This document shows positions 12,501-23,573 of a stretch of 64,000 nt of DNA, piece by piece. The notes beneath the pieces were generated by a model that worked only from the letters and a program-made list of their open reading frames with translations, was not told the origin of the DNA and made no database searches. Position 1 is the first letter of the stretch. Each line of letters begins with the position of its first letter. The stretch is from NCBI RefSeq assembly GCF_000004075.3, contig NC_026657.2, forward strand, positions 27,746,408-27,810,407, read 5' to 3'. A program made the translations under genes and the position numbers. Source of the stretch: Cucumis sativus. Its lineage: Eukaryota; Streptophyta; Magnoliopsida; Cucurbitales; Cucurbitaceae.

Positions 12501-14341
12501 ATAGAGTTAATAAGAACTTCACGTACATATGTACGTGTATGATTTAGATATATGAACGTTAATAACGTAACTCAACTCAACACCCCAAACAAACTTCTAT
12601 ACTATTACTGAAGTTTGTGATGATTTTATATATGCTTAACAAATACAATTTCACATATCAAGTAGACACACACAAGATTGTTTCATAGTATTTATTCTAC
12701 ATTAAACATTAACCACGTTACAATCAACAAATGTATTTTTGTTATATTTGAAAGGATTAAAATAAACAATATGTCGATCAAAATAGAGAATTGATTTTTA
12801 ATTAATTAATTAATTTTTATAGGTGAGCTTTATTGATGGCCTATTTGATTCTTCTTTTTATAAAACATGTTATTGTAAAAACTTTGATCAAAATTACTAA
12901 CCATATAAAAACTTTACTTGATTTTTCAAAACAATAAATAACAAAACAAAAAAAAATATATATAGATGGTATGGACGTTTATAAGTTTATTTTTTAAAAA
13001 GTAAAATTAAAATTCAAATGCCAAATGGAAGTTAAGTGATTTTTATTTTTCAATCAAGTTTAATAAGTGACGAAATCAACAAAAAAAAAAATCAATTTCT
13101 TTTTTATGTTCTTAGTATTTACTTTTTGTGGACATGTATTTCAATGAATTAGGAAAGGCTGAAAAAAATATATAGTTCTGTGTTAATTCTTTTAGCACTT
13201 TTAGAATTTAAATATAGTTATATATTTTTATCCTTAGACAACGATCCTAACACCAACTTGTCCCAATTGTTTTTTATGCATCTCCTAAATATTGTTAAGG
13301 ATATTTTAAAAAATCATTCAGATGTTGAGTTTGCAAATAAACCATGATTTTTATATTTATACGAACAAAATTATTTTATGTTTTGTTTATTGTGAGTGAA
13401 AGATTATTTAAATTCTTAATTGGTAGTTTAGGTTGGATAACAATTTTAAAAATAATAAATAAGGTATTTTAAAGAAAATATAAGTATAATAAAATCTATT
13501 AGTTAATATATATATAAATATTTTAGATCTAATTAATATATTTAGCATTATCTTTATGTTTTATTTCAGTTAAACTGATGAGCAGGATAATGTGTGGTTT
13601 GTGTTTAATTTGAATGGATTAGTTTTTTTGTTGGAATATATAAATAAGATTATATTTGGGTCGAAATAAATATTGTTTTGGATTAGGTGAATGGGCACTT
13701 ACCTAATTGCATTTATTGTGCTAATTAATTTATTGTATACTCAGAGAGATGCTGATGTTCTTCCATTTTTTTATAAATATTGTTGTTGCATTCTTGGCCA
13801 ATTTAAATTTTTATACATACAATTTTAAATTCAATATTTTGGAAATATTAAATTTTTAAAATCAAATCATAAAATAAATATTTATTATTATATATATAAT
13901 CTAAACCTAATGAAAGATAAATGTGAAAAATTATGTACTCATATCATATAATAAAATATTACTAACAACTAACCAAACCTTGAGTAACGTAAATCAATAT
14001 GAAAATTTATGTATTTATATGATATAATAAAATATTATTAAGAATTAACCGAAGTTTATGAAACGTACAATTAAAAAATTAATTTAAATAGTTATTATTA
14101 AATATATATAATAATACAAAAAGAAGAAACCAGCAGTGGGACCAAATAAATACAATATATGTATTTTTCCCCAAAATCTATAGTAAACTAAAACTGAGCA
14201 AAAATAATATTTTAGGTTTATTTTCTTAATAAAAAAATACTTTAAACCACAAAATTTTTAAAGATATTATATAAATATATATATCTATCTAGTAGACAAT
14301 ATATATTTTGTTACATTTTCGTATATCTGAAAATAGTCTCC

Positions 14342-14344
<3 letters not shown>

Positions 14345-14378
<34 letters not shown>
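14345..14378. repeat. (TA)n microsatellite
   Basis: A run of about 17 TA units, just before a T-rich region that leads to the large inverted repeat. Confidence 0.85.
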
Positions 14379-14382
<4 letters not shown>

Positions 14383-14770
14383 GTAAAGAAACCCGTTTTT
14401 ATGTAATTTATTTTTTTTCTTTTTTATAGAAATTAATAGTAAGTTTTTTAACGGATTAATAACTAAAATATTGTTATTTATAAAAGTATTTACCAAAATA
14501 TCCGTTTCAAAACTATTTATCAAAATGTAACAATTTGTTTTCACGAGCTGAGTCCAGTGTTTTTTTTTTTTTTTATGTAGCTTTTCATATAAATTTTATT
14601 GTTTCTTTTCTTTTTTAATTATTGGTATACATTTTTATCTACATTTCCATTGCTTTTTCTTCTTCTTCTTTTAATAAATTTTGTCTTCCTTCTTAAATTT
14701 TTTCATATAGTTTTTAAGTTAATTTTTTCTTAACAAACACGAGATAGTGTTAGTATTACTTTTAAATTTT

Positions 14771-15075
14771 CATTAAAATGTTTGGAATTTTCTAAACAAA
14801 ATTAAAATTTTATTTTAAAAAATACCAAATTTCAAGAATGTTTTTTGTATAATTAAAAATAAACACACATGCATAATAATGTTAACAGACATTTTCTCTT
14901 AAAATTCAAAAATTCAAGAGTAGAGTACTGATATAACTTGACAAAATAAATAGCTCATAAATAAATACAACAAATAATAATGTTAATAGCTCATAAATAA
15001 ATACAACAAATAATAATGTTAATAATTCTTATAGAATTTTGTTAAAATCTTTTGGTATATTCTAAACAAAAGTAA
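14771..15075 (+). repeat. Left arm of a long inverted repeat
   Basis: Reverse-complementing this segment gives a sequence that aligns along its whole length with 16621-16873. Shared landmarks include TTCTAAACAAAAGTAA at the inner end, AACATTATTATTTGTTGTAT and AGTACTCTACTCTT in the middle, and CATTAAAA plus TCTAAACAAAATTAAAAT at the outer end. The arm is about 50 bp longer than its partner mainly because of a 36-bp internal duplication. It has no coding capacity. Confidence 0.8.
14949..15020. repeat. 36-bp tandem duplication inside the left arm
   Basis: Two perfect copies of AATAGCTCATAAATAAATAC followed by AACAAATAATAATGTT lie at 14949-14984 and 14985-15020. The matching part of the right arm (about 16675-16715) has one copy only, so the duplication arose, or was lost on one side, after the arms separated. 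Confidence 0.9.
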
Positions 15076-16620
15076 TTTTTTTTATAAAAATAAATAAACA
15101 AATACAATAAATAAGGTGTCGTGTGTATGTGTATGAGTTAGTTCAAAATAAATAAATTATAAATATTTAACTTAACGATATAAGTTATATAGAAGTATAA
15201 AATTGTTAGTAGGTATGTTTATTCGACCGAAAATAATTAAGTGTAGTAGATTTTTTTCATTAAAAGTGTATAGTATTATTTATTTATTTGTTAAATTTGA
15301 CTGGAACCATTGTTTCGTAGAAATATTGTTAATTTGTTTATAAGGTTTATTCTTTCTATTAAGAATTTGTATTTAGTATTGTTCATTTTTCTTTTAGTTT
15401 TTTTTAAGAGGAAAGAATGTGATTATTTTTTTTATTATTATTTGATCAATTTAATAAATCAACTCAAATAAAATTATAATATTGAAATTAATAAAGGATA
15501 AATGTAAATTAAATTTATTTTACAATTTTTTTTGGAGTTTCAAACCTCCCATTACATGAAGAATATGTGAATCAATAATATATTTAATAACTTTTATTTA
15601 TATATATATATATATATTAATTACTAACAAATTTATTATATGTTTTTTGGAATCTTATTCACCTAACGTTTGTTTCAGCAAAATTATTACAATTATCTTA
15701 GATAAATTAGTAAATGTTAATTTCAAATAACTAAACAGATTCAATATAGCATTTCACAAAAATTAAAATCATCAGCCTAAGATTAAAATAAAATATGACT
15801 ATACTTGGTTTATTTGTTGTATAGAGATTAAAATTTAATGTTTAAAAAGTACATATACTAACACTTAGTAAGATCTAATATTTCAAAGTAAAAGAAATCA
15901 AGAGAAAAATTACTGTAAATAAATCTATTTATTTAGTTAGTTTTATTATTATTTTTTGTAAGTTGAAAACTATAATTACAATGACATTAGTGAAATATAA
16001 TAGATAATCTCCAGTGATAACGGTAGTTAGAAAGACAAACTTATAATTTCTAATTTTGACTATTTACAAGATTAAAAAACTATACATCCAATTTTATTAT
16101 TTTTTAAGTTTTACCGTGTCAAATTTTCAAATACATCAAGAATTGTATTTTGTTCATTTTTAAACGAAAAAGAGTTGAAGACCGGATAGGTAGTGCAAAG
16201 AAGAATACACATATCATACATATAATCATCAAACATTTTACGCAACGAAAAAAATAATTTTTAGAACAAAATACTAATACAATTAATTCAGTTGATAAAA
16301 AAACTTACAAATTGAATGGCGGTTCTACTATTGTCTTTTAATTTGTTTTTTCGGTTGTCAATCCAAAACAACTATACTACACAAAAAATAGATAAGATGA
16401 GAATATAATAGTTTTTGTTATATATATAGGACAAAAAACAAGAAAATAGACTTGTTCGTCCTTTTTCTTGGAATGGCCACAAAATCTACATATATAAAAT
16501 AAAAATCTAGTCAAAATATATGTAAATAATTTAGAAAAAATGAATTTATAGAAAATAAATATAGCCTAGAGATTTTTCACGGAAAAAGGAGGGATTTTCC
16601 ACATTTTCAAGTTTAAAATC
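15076..16620. other. AT-rich spacer between inverted arms
   Basis: 1,545 bp lie between the arms. They contain a (TA)n tract at about 15600 and no open frame of note, and no transposase motif can be read on either strand. Confidence 0.6.
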
Positions 16621-16873
16621 TTACTTTTGTTTAGAATACCAAAAGATTTTAACAAAATTCTATAACAATTATTAACATTATTATTTGTTGTATTTATTTA
16701 TGAAGTATTTATTTTGTCAAGAATACTCTACTCTTCAAATTTTGAATTGAAAATATTTATTAACATTGTTATTTGTATCTTTTTTAATTATACAAAAAAT
16801 ACACTCTTCAAATTTGATATTTTTTAAAAGGAAATTTTAATTTTGTTTAGAGCATCCCAACAGGTTTTAATGA
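16621..16873 (-). repeat. Right arm of a long inverted repeat
   Basis: This is the inverted partner of 14771-15075. It starts TTACTTTTGTTTAGAATACC and ends near CAGGTTTTAATGA. Differences are scattered substitutions and small indels, which suggests an old event. No convincing target-site duplication was seen outside the two arms. Confidence 0.8.
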
Positions 16874-19800
16874 AGCAAATATGCATGGAGAATTTTTAAC
16901 ATCATTTATCACATATCTTTACCTCTTTTAAGAAATTAGATAACTAAAATCGAGCCTTGCAGGGAGAATCTTGCTATATATATTTTTTTGCTAAAATAAA
17001 TAAATAGTATATAAGTACCTCTAATGTCTTTTTTTTTTTTTTTCATATTCAATATTTGATTTTTTTACTATTTTTCTTTTTTTATAACATTATTGAATTT
17101 TTAGATCGAGTTATTGTATAGACTACTTTAAATTTTTGTTGTCTACAAAAAAAATATATTTTATATATTAAGTAAATTGTTATATAAATGTTATAATTTT
17201 AAGCAATAAATATCCAGAGATTAAAAAAAAACCATATTTAAATCTTAATAAATAACATTAGAATATAAAAAGAAGTGATAAGAGAGTTAAATTTAACAAA
17301 GTTGTGTATGATTACTTCTATGATAATATAGTTTAATTTGTGGAGTAATATTATAAATATATAATTTAAAAAGAAGTAGAATCGTCTAAAAATACCCAAA
17401 GTCTATGAAAAGAATTTAAAATTCGTTTTTGAAGTATATCAATGATAAACTAGATAGCTAAAGAAGTTCATCATGACCAATTGGATTTATAATGTATTTA
17501 CAATTTTTGAAAAATATTAGTATGCAATTAGTTATTAATCTTAAAAGTGTACTATATATTACCATTGTTGTTTAAGAAATTGTAAATTTAAGGTATCAAT
17601 TTCCATAAAATAAAGCAAGATTTCATTCAAGTATCCTTTTGTCTTTGTCGTTTTATTTCTCTTTTAACCTATATAAGATATATTTAAACGAATAACCAAA
17701 TCAAACCAAGCAAATATGTATTACAAGAGAAGGATTCAAACTGATAGACCCAATGGATCGAAATCAATTTGGTTTGTGTAATTGTTGACAACTTCCCCTT
17801 CTCACATTTGTTTTTGGAAAAAAAAACAGTTCTTTTTATAATTTCAAATTAATATTGAGAAGAATGTTTGATATTTTTATTGGTTGGCTTAGACATTTTT
17901 CTAAACAACAAGCTATCGAACCACCAATGTACATCCACCATTTCGATATATATGACCATAGATAGTTAGAAATTGAAACAACTTAAATGTCAACGAAAAA
18001 ATTCACCTTTTACCTTAAACTTTGACATTTTGCACTATTTTTTTTTTTGCCTAATAAGTTTTAAAATAATTCATTTTAAGATAAATTAAATTGAGGTGTT
18101 TGACCTTGTTTAAAATAATTTTTAGAAAAGTGGAAGTATGAAATAAATCATTTTAGAGAAAACATATGCAACTAAATTTTATAATAAATGTGAAAAAGAG
18201 ATAAGTTAAATGCCTTTTAGCTATATAATAAGTATTTAAATATTCGTTTAACTAGAGCATATAAACTATAAGAACAAGGAATATTATTGAGATTTTCAAA
18301 CGGTAACTTGTCATACTAAAAATTACATTGAATAGTTATAACATACTAAAAATTAAATTCAGACTCCTCTAAAGTGTTCCTAAATCTATTCAAACATTGA
18401 TTCAGGTTCCCCTGAATTCCATAAATAATCTTCAACTCTTGAGAAGAGATCTCATCGACATGCTACCAAGACCAGCACGGACTCCCCTGACTTTTAGAAT
18501 TGATCCCTTCAATCTATTCCTCATCAAGCAAGGTCTTCTTTCAATTATATCATCTTCTTATTAGGTTGTTCAATCAACCTGTAATCTATGGTGAATATAT
18601 TAGAAATAAATATACACGAAGTCCTATACTTTTTCCATCTTTCTCCGCTAGTTTTCCACTACCATCCTCACGACAGTACTTTTTGTTTTTCGCTATATAT
18701 ATATATATATATGGACGACAATATATATATTTTAGAAACATGATCTTTTCTCCATAGAATAAGAAACCAAAATAAGAATTTTGTTTATTTGAAAAAGATT
18801 GAAATCTATTTGTCAAAATATTTTAACAAAATGTTTATTTGGGGTTTAACGAATAATCTCTTTCAAATATCTATTTTTTTATATTCCTTTTAACTATCTA
18901 TTTTTCACTCCGTCGTTCTTTTTGTTTTGCTTTGTTTTTCATATTTTTCAATGCGTTCATATACATTTAAATATAGGAATTTGCAAATATTCATTTATCG
19001 GCCAAATCTACTTTTTTCTAACATCTATCATGAGGATATCAACGAAGCATGTTCGGTTTGTGAAATAAAGATGAATTAAGAACGTAATCAAATTGTACAT
19101 TTTTTTGTCCAATTGATATTATATTGTCTCGAAAAAAATATTTATCTTATTTATATTTTGTTGTTGGAAATCAAATATTTCTTTTATGGTAATTTGACTT
19201 AAGTATAAACATTTGTTAGGATATGACAAATTAAACAAAATTGTACGTATAAATATTTATAAAGAGGTCAAACTAAATATGCAAGTGTTTTAAACTCGTT
19301 TTACAAAAAAAATATTTTTTTTAAAAGATTAAAAAAATATTTTTTCTAGACAATCCATTCACCCTTAATTTAGTTCATTTAAATTTTAAATTTGGAAATT
19401 TTTGAAAAAACATTTAAATCTTTTACAACTAACAGAATTCATTAAGATATTTTTTTTTTTTTGTTATTCTTGAATGGAATTGATTGTCGAGATTTAAATA
19501 AAAATTTAATTTACTAGGGATGGAAAATTAGTAGGTAAGGAACATCTTTCTCAAATCTTAATCTAATGTCTACGAGAATTTAACTTGCAATCATATGAGA
19601 TCCATTTGGAAAATAAGACACTTGTGCAATAGAAATTGGTTTAGGATTTGTGATTTTGAGGAACATTTCAAAAGATTGGGTAGGATATTCTGCATAAAAT
19701 TTTGGAAAAGATTACATAAGATTTGAAACATAATGTAAATGTACAATCTCAATGTTATCTTAAGTGAGATTTCATATTGAAAAAAACTAGAAAATGGATG

Positions 19801-21179
19801 TAAGATGGAAAATTTTAAAGTTTTATATTAGCGAATTTCTTATATAGAAGATTTGGTATTAATCTATGGAATACAATAACTACATATGCAATCAAAATCA
19901 ATACGAGGAAGAATTTTTCAAAAAAGTATGAAGAAAAGTTCAGCAAATATTGATATGTTGTGAATTACGACCTAGACTAGAAAGCTCCTAAAATGGCTAT
20001 AATTCATTTGGCAGCATGTGCTCGTATCCACGTGTATCAAATCTCAATAGTCAGTATCGACTATAAAGAATCAAGAAAAACTATTTCAATGAATTTTCTC
20101 AAAAATGATGGTAATGTAAAATATGTAAAATTTGAAATGTACTTACTCTAATTTAAACCCGTAAACGTTGAATTTCATTAATTTAAAATTTCACCATTTC
20201 TCACAACTTCTCATTCATTTTCTTGAGTGATATCCATAAATATGGTAAAGGAATCCCACCTTTAGATCTACTACTAAATAAAAGGCAATAAAACATATGA
20301 CATTAGCCAAATTTAGCAAAAGGGTAGGAACTAAATTGTGGATTATATTTCTTTATAAAAAAACTCATATATTGTTGCACAATAAATTTAATAATCATAC
20401 ATTTTTCACTATAAATATTAAATTAAATTATTACAAATTTGAAGTATGGGATGGACAATTTTTTAGGAGGACTAATTAAATTATTGGTACAAAAAGGATA
20501 TATCCGTTACCATTCAAAATCGAAAAATTAAATTGTGAATAATTTTAAAGCTAAGGAAATAAAAATAATTCTTAACCAAGTAAGGATTTTAGCAATTTTT
20601 TCCTAGCATAATTCTTTTACGGATATTTGTTGTTTTGTGATGAAATTAAAAGTATATAGTTAAGATGCTTAAATTTAATTTGAAGAAATTATAAGTTTAG
20701 AAATAAAGTGATTAAGTTAAAAAGTATTTATTTTATATTAATATGTATATATTTAAAAAAATCCCCAAGTTGAGAAGATATTATTATGGACTTTAAATTG
20801 AAGATCTTATATTCCAATCGAACTATATTTAGAATTGTATTGACTTCTTTTCTTAAAATATTAAAGAATAAATGGATGTGGATATATATACACATTCTCT
20901 TAAGCAAAAAGCCACATCATATCATTAATGTATGTCGAGAAAAATTCATTTCTAAGTTTCCTTATATCATTCTTGCATATAAGAAAATTTAACACAAAAT
21001 AATCCCTTTTTAAGTTAAATACTATTTTATACTCTTCCATTATGTAGAATAATTTACGCTGACGTGCTATTACAATTTAAACTAAAATAATTTACACTTC
21101 AAACCCAAACTATTAACTAATATCTTAAGATTATAATAACTAATTCTTTGTTCTAATCATCACTTAATTAGTTAAAATA
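16874..21179. other. Gene-free AT-rich DNA
   Basis: No supportable gene. A segment at about 18360-18660 has higher GC and longer non-AT words, and may be an old transposon or gene fragment, but neither strand gives a recognisable protein. A short (TA)n tract lies at about 18695-18712. Confidence 0.5.
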
Positions 21180-21520
21180 TAGGTTATATTTGTATAAATG
21201 TAACAAAACTAAAAAGCCCATGAATCTAGTAAAATATTTTCATAAATTTTAGATTTGTCTTTGATATTGTAATTTATTTATATTCTATATTCTATTTATT
21301 CATATTAATTCTTTCTTTCAACTCCTTTTTCAGTATATCAAGATCGTTTAAATATCATTATGATCTAAACGATTGTTTACTTAGTCAATACGATCGTTTA
21401 ACATGGTGAATAGGATAATTTAGATTTGAAGTCATTTTTTCATATTTTAAAAAGAGTTAGAACAATTGTGGTCGTAACATGATCGCTTAAAAGAAGAATT
21501 ACATGCGGACATTTGTTGAC
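21180..21520. repeat. MITE-like AT-rich element, copy 2
   Basis: The segment contains TATAAATGTAACAAAACTAAA, AAAAGCCCATGAATCTAGTA and several GATCGTTTA/AAACGAT palindromic words, some in opposite orientations. It resembles 6030-6420 in motif order. It ends about 400 bp before the leader of the CCCH gene, so it may sit in that gene's upstream region. Confidence 0.35.
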
Positions 21521-22381
21521 TAAGACACTTTTTTATATATTTTATTGTTTTATACGAAATATTTTAAAATAAATCCAATAAAAAAAAAGGTAAAACAACA
21601 AGAATAGTAGGAGGGTTTTTTAAGGGAAAAAAAGTTATTTTTGAAAAGAAAACAAAAGAGTTGATAAGAGGGCAATTGAAGAAAAAAAAAAGTAAAAAAG
21701 AAGGCAAATTAAGGAAAATAAAAAAGAATATATACCAAAAATGAAAAAAAAGGGAGAAAAATCGAATTATAGGAAATATAAGGGCAGAATATTTGATTAA
21801 AAGAAGGCATAAGGAGTTGATTGCAAAGGATTCGTAGTGACTTTTATTTATTAAAAAAAAAAAAAAGAAGAAAGTCGGAAAGAGACTTTTCCCTTTTTCT
21901 TTTATTACAAAAACTGAAAATTCGGAGGCTCTGTTCTCTACGACTTTTCACCTCCTCGATTTGACCCCCCATTTAACTATAATTGACCAAATGACCACAC
22001 TCCATTGGCGGACTCCAACCCTCCCTTTCCATTCCACTTTATCACTCTCCTTCAGTTCCGCACCACTGTCTACCTCCCCTCCCAGTCAACATCTTCCTCT
22101 TCACTACCCCTATCCCCCACCCTACTTTCACTTCCTCAACCGGTCATCCCCCTCTCTCTTCATTTGCATTTCATTTCCTGTGAATTTCAATGTCATTTCA
22201 CCCCTTTTCTTTACAACTCCCAACATTAAATTTAAATTCCCCCAAATTTTTTCCATTCCGCATTTCATTTCAATTTCAGACGTTACTTTCTTCTTCTTCT
22301 TCTTCTTCTTCTTTCTCTTCACCATCTCTTTGAAAAAAAAAATCTTCTTCTTCCTCTCTATTTCATCCACCGGCGCCGGAG

Positions 22382-22468
22382 ATGAACGCCTTTACCTTCC
22401 TCTCTCCGATCTTCTTCTTTTCCTTTACCGGAGTGCTTTCTTCCTCTTCTTTCTCCTCCGATCGATGA
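22382..22468 (+). other. Upstream ORF 1 in leader (28 codons)
   Basis: ATGAACGCC opens a frame of 28 codons that ends at TGA 22466-22468, inside the leader exon. Whether it is translated depends on the transcript start. Conservation was not tested. Confidence 0.4.
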
Positions 22469-22536
22469 GTGTCACTGTCCAACCACGCTTTCTCCTCTCT
22501 CTCAGATCTCTCGCTGCTTTTCTTCCGCTGCTTTAG
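22465..22536 (+). other. Upstream ORF 2 in leader (23 codons)
   Basis: The ATG overlaps the stop of uORF 1 in the form ATGA. The frame encodes 23 residues rich in Leu and Arg, and stops with TAG six bases before the leader intron donor. A stop-start overlap could permit coupled reinitiation; this is inferred. Confidence 0.4.
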
Positions 22537-23573
22537 ATAACTGTGAGTTTTTGTTTTAGTAGTTCGGATTCAGCGTGAAGCTGATTATTCTTGTTTAATT
22601 TTATTTTTTAATGTGTATTTTTATATTTGGTTTCGATGGAAGCGGGAGGGGGGAAGGGGGAAGGGTTCTATCGCAGTTTAGTATGGGTGAAGCTTTTGAG
22701 ATGTTTTATTGTTGTTATGTTGTGCAACCTATTGTTTGCTTATGATCGTGATATTAGGGTGGATATTAGTTGTTAACTGATCTGTTTATATCAGCCACGT
22801 TGTACTTTTTGAGCGATGTACCTTGTTAATTTTGCGGTTTCTTTGATTTTGATGTTCATTTCTGTTTATCTTTTGTTTGAATGATTTATTTTTATGGCTG
22901 TTTTTTTTTTTTGTAGTTTAGTTGTTGTGATTGTTGATTATCTGGGAGTGGTGGGTAAGTTGGGATATGTTTTTATGTAGTTTTTTCGCATTGAAAATGC
23001 ATTAAGATCTTAGAGAAAACAGATTGAAGCTTTTAGGTTGAAACTCGAAACTTTAGATCGGAACCTTCATCATCAAAATCTTGTCTTTTTTCATCTCCGG
23101 TGATAGTGGCTTAGCATATGCTACTAAAATATAGAATCTTATGTCAAATACAGCTTGCTCTGACTGTGGTCCCTTGTGGTTTACCTATTTATGGGTCTGA
23201 ATATGGACTTTGGATTTTTCTTATTCTTTTAAAGCTCCTGTGGGTACCAGTACTCAACTCTTTGTTGATTCTTATCCTGTTTTTCCTGTCAATTGTTGCA
23301 CAATTGGATTGTAATCTGGGTGGAGAGACTTTCTGCTATTATTTGCTGCTTTTGGATGATAGAGTTGCAATTTTGATCACTTCTTATCCCTTAGTAATTT
23401 CTTGAATAAGCTTGTTATATGCTCATTCTGGTAAGATGTTGAACATATTTTGATCATGTTTATATTTATTTCCATGAGGTTTCTTTATTTTTTTTTTTGT
23501 TGACACTGATTTCGTTGATGTTATTTAAGGTATAAATAATTTCTTCATTTCCTTGGATTTCAGATATTTGAGT

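Larger units (their letters stand above)
3063..14340. other. Gene-poor AT-rich region with repeat remnants
   Basis: The first few hundred bases are probably the 3' UTR of the preceding gene. After that I see no reading frame with plausible codon use, splice structure or family motif. The stretch holds homopolymers, (TA)n tracts, short tandem duplications and small MITE/SINE-like pieces, which are listed separately. The stretch at about 5040-5530 is a little richer in GC but its longest frame starts at TTG and resembles nothing I know. Confidence 0.55.
21960..22542 (+). other. 5' leader exon of the CCCH zinc-finger gene
   Basis: A strongly pyrimidine-rich stretch, typical of plant leaders, ends at the consensus donor ACT|GTGAGT (22542/22543). 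The matching acceptor is ...GGATTTCAG at 23563, so a 1,021-bp intron sits wholly in the 5' UTR. A (TTC)n microsatellite lies at 22288-22313. The transcription start is not visible and is set only from base composition. Confidence 0.55.

Noticed and set aside
14771..16873. LTR retrotransposon interpretation of the repeated arms
   Set aside because: The arms are inverted, not direct, and the spacer has no gag-pol motif, primer-binding site or polypurine tract that I can see.
21961..22536. A 191-codon open frame covering the C/T-rich leader
   Set aside because: It opens at TTG; its composition is that of a pyrimidine-rich leader (Phe/Ser/Leu/Pro runs), and it lies in the 5' UTR exon of the CCCH gene. 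Only its last 23 codons are kept, as uORF 2.
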